A stretch of 64,000 nt of DNA from Lysobacteraceae bacterium NML93-0793 (GCA_002324875.1 NTJG01000005.1:124001-188000); one strand, 5' to 3'; numbered from the stretch's first letter, positions 37,802 to 47,608 are shown. Notes: generated by a model from the sequence alone, not told the origin. Translations and numbers: made by a program.

Positions 37802-37830
37802 TTGTGACCCGCCGCGGCCCCGGCTAGAAT
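37802..37830 (+). promoter_or_regulatory. Promoter of tRNA-Ser(GGA)
   Basis: TTGTGA (37802-37807) and TAGAAT (37825-37830) have a 17-bp spacer. The start would be near 37837, leaving a leader of about 55 bases before the tRNA. Confidence 0.65.
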
Positions 37831-37892
37831 GGCCGGCCCGCGGCGTGCCGTGGCGGCCGTGTGCCGGTTTCGACCGCATGCGGGCAGTATCC

Positions 37893-37985
37893 GGAGAGGT
37901 GTCCGAGTGGTTGAAGGAGCACGCCTGGAAAGTGTGTAAGCGTCTAAACCGCGCTTCGGGGGTTCGAATCCCCCTCTCTCCGCCA
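37893..37985 (+). tRNA. tRNA-Ser (anticodon GGA)
   Basis: The 93-nt gene has the long variable arm of serine tRNAs. The acceptor GGAGAGG pairs with CCTCTCC, the anticodon GGA is at 37927-37929 in the loop CTGGAAA, and CCA is encoded. An 18-nt copy of its 3' end lies at 38130-38147. Confidence 0.97.
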
Positions 37986-38147
37986 ATTTGAACGTGGTTA
38001 GATGGTCCGTGTCGCGTGGGTTTCGCCGGCGACGCGATGAGGGGGTGAGAACCCCCGCGGGTTCGACAGGCCGCGCAGCGGCCTGCACGGCGAAGCCGCC
38101 CGAAGGGCGAGGCGCGCGAGCGCCGAGTGAATCCCCTCTCTCCGCCA
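37986..38147. mobile_element. 162-bp insertion duplicating the tRNA-Ser 3' end
   Basis: The unit ends with AATCCCCTCTCTCCGCCA, the tRNA 3' end with one C fewer. Before that lie five closely packed hairpins: GGGGGT-GAGA-ACCCCC (38041-38056), CAGGCCGC-GCA-GCGGCCTG (38067-38085), CGGC-GAA-GCCG, CCC-GAA-GGG and GGCGC-GCGA-GCGCC (38111-38124). The terminator that follows tRNA-Ser(CGA) six bases after its CCA stands here only after the insertion. No integrase or ORF is included. It resembles a small element inserted at the tRNA end; the mechanism is inference. Confidence 0.6.
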
Positions 38148-38154
38148 GCTCCAA

Positions 38155-38182
38155 GCAGAACGCCCCGCACGGGGCGTTCTGC
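38155..38182 (+). terminator. Terminator-like hairpin of the tRNA-Ser(GGA) unit
   Basis: GCAGAACGCCCC-GCAC-GGGGCGTTCTGC is a perfect 12-bp stem, almost identical to the one after tRNA-Ser(CGA) at 47609-47636. No strong T run follows. The region 38183-38405 holds nothing else recognisable before the next gene. Confidence 0.65.
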
Positions 38183-38405
38183 ATTTCCGGCGACGCGTTT
38201 TCGAACCGGACGCGAGGGAAGCGATCTCGAATCTGCCGTCTGCCTACGTCTTCCGGATCCAACTGAATGCCACGGGGCACGCGTGGCATCCGGATCGCCG
38301 CGCCGGCAACTCTGACGACAATCGCCGCGCACGCGCTGCAGTTGCTCACGCAATGCAATCGCCTCCGCTGTTGGGATCACGCCTCCCCCAAGCGAAGGAT
38401 CCCAG

Positions 38406-39575
<1,170 letters not shown>

Positions 39576-39605
39576 TCGGCGTGCGGGCCATCGCCCGAGA
39601 TGGCG

Positions 39606-39712
39606 ATGGCCCCGCCGACTGACCTCGGCACCCGCGTCGATCGATACCGTTGCTGCCTTCCGGCCCTGGCGGGATTTTCGATCTAGCGTCGCGAGGGGCC
39701 GACGGGGCCACC
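39606..39712 (-). ncRNA. ffs: Signal recognition particle RNA (4.5S)
   Basis: On the minus strand the conserved apical domain reads CCAGGGCCGGAAGGCAGCAAC (about 39648-39670), containing the GGAA tetraloop region bound by Ffh. The ends TGGCCCCG and CGGGGCCA pair, as do GATCGA and TCGATC internally, giving a rod of about 105 nt. The ends are estimated from the pairing. It forms the RNA part of SRP, targeting nascent membrane proteins. TAGACT (minus strand, 39767-39772) could be its -10 box. Confidence 0.9.
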
Positions 39713-39792
39713 ATGGAAACGAACGATCCGGGCCTTGCACCCGACCCGCGTCGAAGCGGGACGCGGAGTCTAGCAGGACCGCGACGGCGCGC

Positions 39793-40368
39793 CTATCGCT
39801 GCGCCGCGATCAGGGCGCGCCCATCCGCTCGACCTCGGGCCGGCCGGCGGTCTGACTGAACCGGAACGCATACGACAGGCGCACGGCGGTCGGCGGTCGG
39901 CGTCTCCACCATGCCCTCGGCGGCGCACGCGTCATCACCCGCGTGCCCGGCCGGCGCCTCGCACAGCAGCGCGGGGGCATACCGCCACCCGGCAACAGCG
40001 ATACTCACCGCGTCCAGGAACGCGGCGGTGTCGTCGGAGGACGCCGCGGCGCAGTCGCCGTCCTGACGCGGTGCCACGGCCGTCACCTGTCCGGCCGCAT
40101 CGATGACGACATCGACGCAGACGGTCACCGGCGGCAAGCGGCGCGCGAGCACGTTCTCCGGGTAGACCGGCAGCGCGCCTTCGCTCTCGAGGTTGGGATG
40201 GAGAAAACGTCGATTGGGCGCCAGCACCATGCGCCGGGTCTCCGCCGCAGGCGCAAGCAGCGTCGCGCCTACCGCGCCCGTGGGCGCGGGCGTCGGCTCG
40301 GTGACCATCGGCGTCGACGTGCACGCGGTCAGCAGGACCAGGCATCCGCCTGCGAGCAGGCGCCTCAT
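39793..40368 (-). CDS. TonB-like lipoprotein, C-terminus shifted by a 7-bp duplication
   Basis: The 191-residue frame has a lipobox (LLTAC, Cys16) and a TonB C-terminal-type domain (LPVYPENVLARRLPPVTVCVDVVID). After the residues METPTAD the frame leaves the expected path: a second frame ending at 39810 encodes AVRLSYAFRFSQTAGRPEVER, which is what TonB-like proteins have there. The shift is caused by CCGACCG occurring twice in tandem (39887-39900); one copy would restore the frame. It overlaps the beta-propeller gene by ATGA. It may be a real mutation or a sequencing error. Confidence 0.7.
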   Translation of the reverse strand: MRRLLAGGCLVLLTACTSTPMVTEPTPAPTGAVGATLLAPAAETRRMVLAPNRRFLHPNLESEGALPVYPENVLARRLPPVTVCVDVVIDAAGQVTAVAPRQDGDCAAASSDDTAAFLDAVSIAVAGWRYAPALLCEAPAGHAGDDACAAEGMVETPTADRRAPVVCVPVQSDRRPARGRADGRALIAAQR

Positions 40369-41372
40369 TCAAGCGGCGCCGTCGGCACGATCGCGAGCGC
40401 ATCGGGCTCGCGGCCGGTGGCCCAGTGCCCGACGACCTGCCAGTCCCGGGTGTCGATGACGGCCACACGGTCGGCGCCGCTGATCGCGACATAGGCGCGA
40501 TCGGCAGACGGATCGACCACTGCGCCGATCGGCAACGGCCCGCGCCCCAGCAGGGTGTCCTGCAGCGCGGCATCGGTCGGCGTCAAGGCGACGGTCGTGA
40601 TCGCGGACCGTGCGGCCACGTCGAACACCGACAGCGTGGCCGTGGTGGCGTTGGTGACCAGCGCATGGCGGCCGTCCGGAGTGAAGACGACGCGGATCGG
40701 AAAGCCTGCGCTCGGCAAGGTGGCGACGATCTCGAGCGTTCCGGGATCGTGCACGGTCACGCTGTCGTCGGCGCGGTTGGTCACCCAGACGCGGCCGTCC
40801 GGCGCGATCGCGATGCCTTCGGCGCCGGCCCCGGCCGGCCGCTCGGCGGTGACCTGCATCGTCGCCACATCCACGCGCACCACCGTCCCCGCGCGGATCT
40901 TGCTGACATAGGCTGCGGTTCCGTCCGGCGACACCGCGACCATGTGACCGACGCCCTCGCCCACGTCGGCAACGCCGGTCACTTCGCCACGCCGGACGTC
41001 GACGCGCAGCAGGCTGCCACTGGCTTCGGTGGTCACCAGCGCGTCGCCGTCCGCCAGCAGTTGCAGGCCATGCGGACGGCCGTGCGCACCGAGGTCGATG
41101 CTGCGCGTGCGCCCGCCCACGAGATCGACGACGGTCAGTGCGTGGTGAGGCTCGCGATGGCCGTAGGTCGTGACCACCGCGTGGCGACCATCCGCGGAGA
41201 CCGCGATCTCGTGCGGCGCGGGGCCGGTGGCGTATTCGGCGATGCGCTCGCCGTTGGTCGTATCGAGCGCCCAGACGGTATCGGCCGACTTGTTGCCCAC
41301 GAGCAGACGGGATTGCGCGTGCGCTCCGAAAGCGAATGCGACGAGCACGGCGGAGAGCACCAGGCGCTTCAT
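40365..41372 (-). CDS. Secreted YncE-like beta-propeller protein
   Basis: The 335-residue protein has a signal peptide (LVLSAVLVAFAFGAHA) and repeated blades of the YVTN type (VGNKSADTVWALDTTNG, GTAAYVSKIRAGTVVRVD, HALVTNATTATLSVFD). Such periplasmic seven-blade propellers bind partners or DNA; no catalytic residues are evident. It overlaps moaE by four bases and the TonB-like gene by four bases. Its link with molybdopterin genes is only positional. Confidence 0.85.
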   Translation of the reverse strand: MKRLVLSAVLVAFAFGAHAQSRLLVGNKSADTVWALDTTNGERIAEYATGPAPHEIAVSADGRHAVVTTYGHREPHHALTVVDLVGGRTRSIDLGAHGRPHGLQLLADGDALVTTEASGSLLRVDVRRGEVTGVADVGEGVGHMVAVSPDGTAAYVSKIRAGTVVRVDVATMQVTAERPAGAGAEGIAIAPDGRVWVTNRADDSVTVHDPGTLEIVATLPSAGFPIRVVFTPDGRHALVTNATTATLSVFDVAARSAITTVALTPTDAALQDTLLGRGPLPIGAVVDPSADRAYVAISGADRVAVIDTRDWQVVGHWATGREPDALAIVPTAPLE

Positions 41373-41815
41373 GCCGCGTCCCCGCCGGGCGCGCGCTCGG
41401 GATGCAGCCAGCCGGCATCGCCGTCGACATAACGCTCGTGCTTCCAGATCGGCACGCGGTCCTTGATCGAATCGATGATGTAGCGGCAGGCATCGAACGC
41501 CGCGCCGCGATGCGCCGCGCTCACGCCCACCCACACCGCCATGTCGCCAATCGCCAGATCGCCGATGCGGTGCACGCAGACCGCGCCGCACAGGTCGAAC
41601 CGCGCACGCGCTTCGGCGAGCACCTTCTCGCCCTCACGCTCGGCCAGCGCGACATAGGATTCGTAGCGCAGGCCACGCACCGGACGCCCGTCGTTGTGAT
41701 CGCGCACCCAGCCCTCGAAGCTGGCGAACGCGCCGGCGCGGTCGTCCTCGAGACGCCGGCGCAGCGGAGCGAGATCGAGCGGCGCATCCGCCAGCCAGAA
41801 CATGCGGTCGTCCAT
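41369..41815 (-). CDS. moaE: Molybdopterin synthase catalytic subunit
   Basis: The 148-residue large subunit converts precursor Z to molybdopterin using the MoaD thiocarboxylate. FEGWVRDHNDGRPVRGLRYESY, the HRIGDLAIGD strand, and IWKHERYVDG, which carries active-site basic residues, are typical. It lies one base after moaD and overlaps the beta-propeller gene. Confidence 0.95.
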   Translation of the reverse strand: MDDRMFWLADAPLDLAPLRRRLEDDRAGAFASFEGWVRDHNDGRPVRGLRYESYVALAEREGEKVLAEARARFDLCGAVCVHRIGDLAIGDMAVWVGVSAAHRGAAFDACRYIIDSIKDRVPIWKHERYVDGDAGWLHPERAPGGDAA

Positions 41816-41816
41816 C

Positions 41817-42059
41817 TCAGCCTCCGCTGACCGGTGGAATGAAGGCGATCTCGCTGCCGCCGCGCGGCGCGTCGTCCCAGCGTGCGAACGCACCGTCGAC
41901 CGCCACGCGCAGGCGCTCGACTGGAAGCGCGAAGCCGTGCAGCGCCTGCAGCTCGGCATACAGCGAACGCAGATCGACCGCGGTGGTGTCGCGGGTTTCG
42001 GCATCGGTGCCTGCGTGATCACGCAGGCTGGCGAAATACAGCAGGCGGACCTCGGTCAT
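41817..42059 (-). CDS. moaD: Molybdopterin synthase sulfur carrier subunit
   Basis: The 80-residue ubiquitin-like protein ends in the diglycine (PPVSGG) that is activated to a thiocarboxylate. [14 protein letters not shown] at the start is typical of MoaD. The ATG overlaps the moaC stop (ATGA). Confidence 0.95.
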   Translation of the reverse strand: MTEVRLLYFASLRDHAGTDAETRDTTAVDLRSLYAELQALHGFALPVERLRVAVDGAFARWDDAPRGGSEIAFIPPVSGG

Positions 42060-42607
42060 CGCTTCGATTCCTGGTTCGTGGGCTTGCGCGCTCCGCGCCC
42101 CGGCGTCGCGACAGTGCCGACGTCGCGCTTGCCGCCGCGCTTGCCGACGAGTTTCGCCGGGCCCAGCACGATCGCATGCGACAGCGCCTTGCACATGTCG
42201 TAAACGGTCAGCGCGGCGACGGTCGCGCCCGTCAGCGCCTCCATCTCGACACCGGTGCGGTGCGTGGTCTTGACGGTGCAGTCGATGCGCAGCTCGCGAT
42301 CGCCCTGCCACGCGATGGCGATCGAGATGCCGTCGATCGGCAGCGGATGGCAGAACGGAATCAGCTCGTGCGTGCGCTTGACCGCCATCGTGCCGGCGAT
42401 GATCGCCGTGTCGACGATGCCGCCTTTCGCGCTCTTCAGTCCGTTGGCGTGCAGCTGCCGGGCCACGTCCGCGGGGAACCGCACGCGGCATTCGGCGCTG
42501 GCGACGCGGGCGGTGGTGGCCTTTTCGGAGACGTCGACCATGGCCGGCCGGCCGGCGGCGTCGATGTGGGTCAGCCCTGCGGGCCGCTTGGAGTTCGTGC
42601 GGGCCAT
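42056..42607 (-). CDS. moaC: Cyclic pyranopterin monophosphate synthase MoaC
   Basis: The 183-residue protein has the MoaC core: [18 protein letters not shown], the catalytic-site [27 protein letters not shown] and DMCKALS. The final 20 or so residues are basic and not part of the conserved domain. It starts a moaC-moaD-moaE run and is separated from moaA by 319 bp. Confidence 0.96.
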   Translation of the reverse strand: MARTNSKRPAGLTHIDAAGRPAMVDVSEKATTARVASAECRVRFPADVARQLHANGLKSAKGGIVDTAIIAGTMAVKRTHELIPFCHPLPIDGISIAIAWQGDRELRIDCTVKTTHRTGVEMEALTGATVAALTVYDMCKALSHAIVLGPAKLVGKRGGKRDVGTVATPGRGARKPTNQESKR

Positions 42608-42926
42608 GCGCCTGCATCGTGACTGCGGGACGCCGATGGTACCGGGGCCGGTCTGAAGCGGGTCGCGACGCGTCGTGCTCCCTGCCGGAATCCGGGTCGC
42701 GCCATGCGCGGAGTGCGGGCGGGATGTCCGGGCGACGCGGCGCCGGCTCGCATCGTCGCGTGCACGCCTGCCTGCGCCGCGCGTCAACCGCCCAGCGTCC
42801 GTCATCCAGGGCGTGTGTCTCCTTGCACGTGTCGCGCCTGCGAGGCAAGCGAGGTCACCCGCGTCCGGCGTTCGCCGGAACGACGATCGCGTGTGCACGC
42901 AGGCTGGCCGCTCGAACCGAGGGCGC
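42608..42926. other. Gap between moaA and moaC
   Basis: This 319-bp stretch holds no credible gene. It probably contains the moaC promoter, which I cannot place. Around 42865-42886, TCCGGCGTTCGCCGGAACGACG resembles a decayed end of the MITE-like family seen at 8708-8834. I see no molybdenum-cofactor riboswitch fold. Confidence 0.5.
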
Positions 42927-43949
42927 TCAGCCGCCGACCAGAAACATCTCGACATGCTTGCGCGGCGCGCTTAAGCGTCCACGCAGCTCGCTGTAGCGAT
43001 CCGCACGGCGCGACCACAGCTCGGCCAGCCGCGTGGAAAACGCGGCGTCGCCCTCGGCGAGCCAGCTGCGCAAGGGCTGGCCACTGCCGGAGAACAGACA
43101 GGTGTAGAGGCTGCCGTCGGCGGACACCCGCGCACGCTGGCAGTCGCCGCAGAACGGCGCGGTGACCGAACTGATGAAGCCGATCTCGCCGGCGCCGTCG
43201 GCGAAGGCGTGCCGTTCGGCGACTTCACCGCGATAGTTCGCATCCAGCGCGCGCAGCGGCCAGCGGGCGTCGATGCGCGCATGCAGCTCGCGCGAGGGCA
43301 CGACGCGCGCGCGATCCCAGCCGTTGCAGGTGCCGACGTCCATGTATTCGATGAAGCGCAGCACGTGGCCCGTGCCGCGGAAATGCGCGGCCATGCGTTC
43401 GACCTCGTGGTCGTTGATCCCGCGCTGGACCACGCAGTTGAACTTGATCGCGGAAAACCCCGCGCGCTCGGCGGCGGCAATACCGGCGAGCACATCGTCG
43501 ATCTCGCCGCGCCCGCCCGACAGGGTGCGGAACAGGGCGGGGTCCAGTGCGTCGAGGCTGATCGTCAGACGCTGCAGCCCGGCATCACGCAGCGCCTGGG
43601 CATGGCGTGCGAGCAACGACGCATTCGTGGTCATCGCCAGGTCCTCGATGCCCGCCACTTTCGCCAGACGCGCCACCAGCGCCGGCAGGCCCTTGCGCAG
43701 CAGCGGTTCGCCGCCGGTCAGCCGCAGCTTGTGCATTCCCAGCCGCGCGAAGCCGCGCACCAGGGTTTCGATCTCGTCGAAAGACAGCCGCCCGGCCTGG
43801 TCGAAGCCGTAGTCGTCGGGCACGCGATCGGCCGGCATGCAGTAGCCGCAGCGGAAATTGCAGGCCTCGATCACCGACAGGCGCAGGTCGTGCAGCGGAC
43901 GTCCCAGACGATCGAGCGGTGCCTGCGCCGGGTTGGGCAGCGCGCTCAT
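42927..43949 (-). CDS. moaA: GTP 3',8-cyclase MoaA
   Basis: The 340-residue radical SAM enzyme starts molybdopterin synthesis from GTP. The first Fe-S cluster motif is CNFRCGYC (Cys30, 34 and 37); the second uses FCGDCQRAR and the later TCLF cysteine. The C-terminal glycine pair (LVGG) important for activity is kept. It overlaps the MBL-fold gene by ATGA. Confidence 0.97.
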   Translation of the reverse strand: MSALPNPAQAPLDRLGRPLHDLRLSVIEACNFRCGYCMPADRVPDDYGFDQAGRLSFDEIETLVRGFARLGMHKLRLTGGEPLLRKGLPALVARLAKVAGIEDLAMTTNASLLARHAQALRDAGLQRLTISLDALDPALFRTLSGGRGEIDDVLAGIAAAERAGFSAIKFNCVVQRGINDHEVERMAAHFRGTGHVLRFIEYMDVGTCNGWDRARVVPSRELHARIDARWPLRALDANYRGEVAERHAFADGAGEIGFISSVTAPFCGDCQRARVSADGSLYTCLFSGSGQPLRSWLAEGDAAFSTRLAELWSRRADRYSELRGRLSAPRKHVEMFLVGG

Positions 43950-44716
43950 GCGGTGGAAGTCTGCGCAGGCTGCGGTGCACGCAATGCGAAACACGCGCCG
44001 GGGCGCGCGATGCGATGGCTGCGCGCCTCCAGCGCGGTGCCGTCGGCCTCGGAGGCGTAGTGGTACAGCACGCAGCGCGCCAGCAACGCGCGCGGATATT
44101 CGCGTTCGAGATCGTCGATACCGCTGTGCGACGGATTGCCGTGCAGGCCACAATCGTGGGCCACCAGTTCGTCGCTGTCGGCGAAGCGCGCCAGCATTTC
44201 GGGAATCGGCCGCGTATCCCCGCTCCAGGTCAGGCTGCCCGGCAGGCGCAGCCCGTAGGCCGTTTCCGGCCAGTGATGGCGGACCGGAAACACCTCGAGT
44301 CGCTGCCCCTCGTGCCAGAACGCATCGCCCACCGGGATCAGCTGGAACGCGTCCCAGAAATTGGCGCCGCCCTCGGCCAGCACGTTGGGATAGTCGCCCA
44401 CGCGCCTGTGCAGCAACGGCACCACCGGCGCCGGCACGTAGATCCGCAGACGACCGCGCCGCGCGGGATCGAAGTAGCGGTCGACGAACAGACGCTCGAA
44501 GCCGGCGACGTGATCCAGATGCACGTGGGTGATGAACAGCGCACGCGGGGCCTCGCCGTAATGATCGAGATAGGCGGTCAGGCCTTCGGCGCCGCAGTCG
44601 ATCGTCAGCCACGGCGCGCCGCCCTGCTCGATCGTCGCCATCGGCGAGCCGAGTGCGACCGCCGATGCGTTGCCGACGCCCTGGAACCGGACCGCCCAGT
44701 CACCGGACGCCGACAT
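43946..44716 (-). CDS. MBL-fold metallohydrolase
   Basis: The 256-residue protein has the metal motif THVHLDHVAGF, further histidines in VRHHWPE and SGDTRP, and C-terminal HDCGLHGNPSHSG. It is closest in layout to the RNase Z/phosphodiesterase-like branch of the metallo-beta-lactamase fold, but the substrate is unknown. It overlaps kdkA by one base and moaA by four bases, linking LPS kinase and molybdopterin genes into one transcription unit. Confidence 0.85.
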   Translation of the reverse strand: MSASGDWAVRFQGVGNASAVALGSPMATIEQGGAPWLTIDCGAEGLTAYLDHYGEAPRALFITHVHLDHVAGFERLFVDRYFDPARRGRLRIYVPAPVVPLLHRRVGDYPNVLAEGGANFWDAFQLIPVGDAFWHEGQRLEVFPVRHHWPETAYGLRLPGSLTWSGDTRPIPEMLARFADSDELVAHDCGLHGNPSHSGIDDLEREYPRALLARCVLYHYASEADGTALEARSHRIARPGACFALRAPQPAQTSTA

Positions 44717-45474
44717 CAGGTGCCCCGGCTCCACAGCGTGTCGTAGGAGCGGCGCAGGCGCGCGAAATCCTCGGCCACCGCCTCGGGCGCACGCGCGCCA
44801 CGCAGCTTCAGCAGCGAACGCTCCAGCCGGGCCAGGTTGCGCGCGCGCCAGCGCGTCTCGGGAATGCGCAGCTGGCCGCGATCGAGATCGATCAGCCAGC
44901 CCTTGCCCAGCGAATCGAACAGGATGTTGTGGGCATTGAGGTCGGCATGGTCGAGACCGGCGCGATGGAAGCGCGCGATCAGGCGGCCGGTCTGCTCCCA
45001 GGGTGCGTCGGCCGGCGACTCGGCAACCAGGTCCGCCAGCGAGCGCACGTCGGGCAGGCGTTCGATCAGGATCCAAGCGCGGTAGCTCAGGCCGCGGCGC
45101 AGATAGCTGGCGGCGATCGGCTCGGGCACGGGCAGATCGCGGCGCAGCAGTTCGCGCAGCAGCCGGTATTCGACGAAGCTGCGCACGTGCCGGGTGCCGC
45201 GCCACAGGTGCAGCTCGCGATTCACCCGCCCGACCAGGCCGCCGCGCAGGTACTGGCGCAGCACGCAGGGGCCGTGGGTGGCGTCGATGAACCACGCGCC
45301 GCCGCGTCCACTGCCTTCCACCTGCTGGGCGCGATTGCCCCACAGCGCCGGATCGAACCAGCGCGGGTCGGCTTGCCGCAGTTGCGTACCGTCGAACAGA
45401 ATGGCGCCGTAGTCACCCGCGCGACCGGCGGCCGGAATCGGCGTCAGGCTCTCGCTGGGGTCGAATCTGTTCAT
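44716..45474 (-). CDS. kdkA: 3-deoxy-D-manno-octulosonic acid kinase
   Basis: The 252-residue protein-kinase-like enzyme phosphorylates Kdo in the lipopolysaccharide inner core. [15 protein letters not shown] (ATP site), [13 protein letters not shown] (catalytic loop) and LIDLDRGQ (metal site) are the KdkA pattern. A phosphorylated single Kdo is typical of xanthomonad LPS. Its start is only 19 bases from the divergent glycosyltransferase start. Confidence 0.93.
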   Translation of the reverse strand: MNRFDPSESLTPIPAAGRAGDYGAILFDGTQLRQADPRWFDPALWGNRAQQVEGSGRGGAWFIDATHGPCVLRQYLRGGLVGRVNRELHLWRGTRHVRSFVEYRLLRELLRRDLPVPEPIAASYLRRGLSYRAWILIERLPDVRSLADLVAESPADAPWEQTGRLIARFHRAGLDHADLNAHNILFDSLGKGWLIDLDRGQLRIPETRWRARNLARLERSLLKLRGARAPEAVAEDFARLRRSYDTLWSRGT

Positions 45475-45493
45475 CCAGCGAGTCTATCAAGCC

Positions 45494-46600
45494 TTGACCC
45501 CCGCCCCGCCCGGTTCCGCCGCGTCCGCGCCTGCTTTCAGGCCCCGTTCGATCTGCCTGCTGCGACTCTCGGCACTCGGCGACGTGACCCATGTGCTGCC
45601 GCTGATCCGCATCCTGCGCGCGGCGTGGCCCGAGGTCGCGCTGACCTGGGTGATCGGCAAGGGCGAACACCGCCTGCTCGACGGCCTGCCCGGCGTGGAC
45701 TTCGTGGTCTACGACAAGAAGAGCGGACTCGCCGGCATGCGCGCGCTGCGACGCGAACTGAAAGCCCGCCTGGGTGATGCCGGGCGGTTCGACGTGCTGC
45801 TGCAGATGCAGGTCGCCGCGCGTGCGAATCTGCTCTCGGCGTTCATCCCGGCACGCATGCGGGTGGGTTACGACGCCGCACGTTCGAAGGATCTGCACGG
45901 GCTTTTCGTCAATACCCGCATCCCGAACCGCCCGGGTATCCATGTGCTGGATGCGCTGGGCAGTTTCTGCGAACCGCTGGGCCTGCGGCAGACCCAGGTG
46001 AGCTGGGCCGACATGCCGGTGCCCGACGATGCGCACGCCTGGGCGCGCGCGCAGTGGGACGATGACGGTCGGCCGGTGCTGATGATCTCGCCCTGCTCCA
46101 GCCACGTGCGCCGCAACTGGTACCCCGACCGGTATGCCGCCCTCGCCGATCACGCCGCCGATGCCGGCTGGCGCGTCGTACTGTGCGGCGGGCGCAGCGA
46201 TCTCGAACGGCAGACGACGGATGCGATTCTCGCCTCGATGTGCACCGAGGCCCTCGATCTCGTCGGCAAGGACACGTTGAAACAGCTGCCGGCCCTGCTC
46301 GCCCGCGCGCAGCTGCTGGTCACGCCGGATTCCGGCCCGATGCACATCGCCAACGCGATGGGCACCAAGGTGCTCGGCTTGCATGCCGCCAGCAATCCGG
46401 CGCGCAGCGGCCCCTACTCCGATCGCCGGTTCTGTGTGGACCGCTACGACGATGCCGCGCGGCGCTTTCTCGGCAAACCGGCGGCCGACATCGCCTGGGG
46501 GACCAAGATCGAGTTCGACGATGTGATGGCGCTGGTGACCGTGGACGATGCGATCGCCGCATTCGAACGCCGGCGCGACGATCTGGCGGCAGTCGGGTGA
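45494..46600 (+). CDS. Heptosyltransferase-like glycosyltransferase family 9
   Basis: The 368-residue GT9 enzyme has LLRLSALGDVTHVLP near the N-terminus and the nucleotide-sugar motif VTPDSGPMHIANAMGTKVLGLH. Such enzymes extend the LPS core. The only in-frame start is TTG at 45494, unless translation begins at a non-standard codon. The promoter must overlap kdkA or its start. Because xanthomonad cores are known to lack heptose, the sugar may not be heptose. Confidence 0.87.
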   Translation: MTPAPPGSAASAPAFRPRSICLLRLSALGDVTHVLPLIRILRAAWPEVALTWVIGKGEHRLLDGLPGVDFVVYDKKSGLAGMRALRRELKARLGDAGRFDVLLQMQVAARANLLSAFIPARMRVGYDAARSKDLHGLFVNTRIPNRPGIHVLDALGSFCEPLGLRQTQVSWADMPVPDDAHAWARAQWDDDGRPVLMISPCSSHVRRNWYPDRYAALADHAADAGWRVVLCGGRSDLERQTTDAILASMCTEALDLVGKDTLKQLPALLARAQLLVTPDSGPMHIANAMGTKVLGLHAASNPARSGPYSDRRFCVDRYDDAARRFLGKPAADIAWGTKIEFDDVMALVTVDDAIAAFERRRDDLAAVG

Positions 46601-46974
46601 CACCGTTCTCGGCCGGCGTCGTCGCCTCGCTGGTCGGCGCGATCGTCGGCGCGGTGGTGGGCGGCGCGGTGAGCTGGCTGCTCAACCGCCAGTTGCATGC
46701 CCAGCAACTCGAGCGCCTGCGTACGCAGTACAAGACCGAATTCGCCGCCGAGGACACCGCGCGGCATTTCCTCGGCCACAAGGGCTACACCGACCGCTCG
46801 TTCGAAGTGCTGCGCAAGCATCTGGGCGGCTTCGACGACGACGAGTTGCGCCGGATCCTCGTGCGGGCGGGCGCCGTGCGCACCTACCGCGACGACGGCA
46901 GCGAATGGTGGCGCCTGCTCAGCCGGATGGACGAATACATCGAGCACAAGGCCGGCGCCGCGCCCCGAGCGTGA
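46597..46974 (+). CDS. Small protein with N-terminal membrane helix
   Basis: The 125-residue protein has one glycine-rich transmembrane helix (VASLVGAIVGAVVGGAVSWLL) and a soluble part (HFLGHKGYTDRSFEVLRKHLGGFDDDELRRILVRAG) resembling a winged-helix-like or EF-type helical domain. GTG at 46597 overlaps the GT9 stop (GTGA), so translation is coupled. No known function was recognised. Confidence 0.7.
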   Translation: MTPFSAGVVASLVGAIVGAVVGGAVSWLLNRQLHAQQLERLRTQYKTEFAAEDTARHFLGHKGYTDRSFEVLRKHLGGFDDDELRRILVRAGAVRTYRDDGSEWWRLLSRMDEYIEHKAGAAPRA

Positions 46975-46989
46975 TGTGCGACGTGGGCT

Positions 46990-47400
46990 TCAGGGCGCCG
47001 CTGCGCCGCTGCGGTAGTCCTCGTAGGATTTTTCCTCGACGTAGGCCGAGCCCAGCGCCAGGTTGATCTCCTTCTTGATCCGCGCGCGCTCGTCGTTCTC
47101 GAAGTACACGCTGCGCGCCAGACGCACGAACTCGTCGTCGAAGGCCTGCGCCTTCTCCTTCAGACGGATGTCGTCCTCGATCACCCACAGCCGTTCGTTG
47201 ACGGCCTTGAGCTCGGCGCGCAGGCGCACGATGTCGTGACCGGCGGCGGGATGCGCCATCCAAGTGGTCTCGAGGGCCGTGAGTTCATGGCGGATGTTGG
47301 CCAGCTTGGCCTCGTCGCGGATGCGCTCGGACTTGATCTGCAGGATCGCGATCTTGTCCAGCAGCTCGCCGAAGGATACGGGTGCGGAAATCTCGGACAT
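46990..47400 (-). CDS. DUF6165-like helical protein
   Basis: The 136-residue protein is mostly helical and charged (FGELLDKIAILQIKSERI, LRAELKAVNERLWVIEDDIRLKEKAQAFD, FENDERARIKKEINLALGS), a pattern of the DUF6165 family, whose function is unknown. It may be a coiled coil. ATG 47400 is used; TTG 47406 is in frame but has no advantage. It is convergent with the preceding small gene. Confidence 0.8.
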   Translation of the reverse strand: MSEISAPVSFGELLDKIAILQIKSERIRDEAKLANIRHELTALETTWMAHPAAGHDIVRLRAELKAVNERLWVIEDDIRLKEKAQAFDDEFVRLARSVYFENDERARIKKEINLALGSAYVEEKSYEDYRSGAAAP

Positions 47401-47446
47401 GGGCAACCTGAGGTGGACGACGTGGCCGCACAGTGTAGCGGGCCGC

Positions 47447-47475
47447 TTGTCGGCCGCGCAGGCGGCCCGTATGAT
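47447..47475 (+). promoter_or_regulatory. Promoter of tRNA-Ser(CGA)
   Basis: TTGTCG (47447-47452) and TATGAT (47470-47475) have a 17-bp spacer and place the start about 30 bases before the tRNA. Confidence 0.65.
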
Positions 47476-47511
47476 TGCGCCCCCGACAGTCGCCCAGCGA
47501 CGCCGGGATCT

Positions 47512-47602
47512 GGAGAGGTGGCAGAGCGGTTGAATGTACCTGACTCGAAATCAGGCAGGCGTTAATAGCGCCTCGGGGGTTCGAATCCCCCCCTCTCCGC
47601 CA
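47512..47602 (+). tRNA. tRNA-Ser (anticodon CGA)
   Basis: The 91-nt gene has the long variable arm, acceptor GGAGAGG/CCTCTCC and loop CTCGAAA with anticodon CGA at 47546-47548. CCA is encoded. Confidence 0.97.
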
Positions 47603-47608
47603 GATCAT

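Noticed and set aside
37771-38405. Prophage or genomic island at tRNA-Ser
   Set aside because: The tRNA 3' end is duplicated, but only 162 bp lie between the copies and no integrase or foreign genes follow.
42608-42926. Molybdenum-cofactor riboswitch before moaC
   Set aside because: I could not find the conserved Moco RNA core; only GC-rich sequence and a decayed repeat are present.
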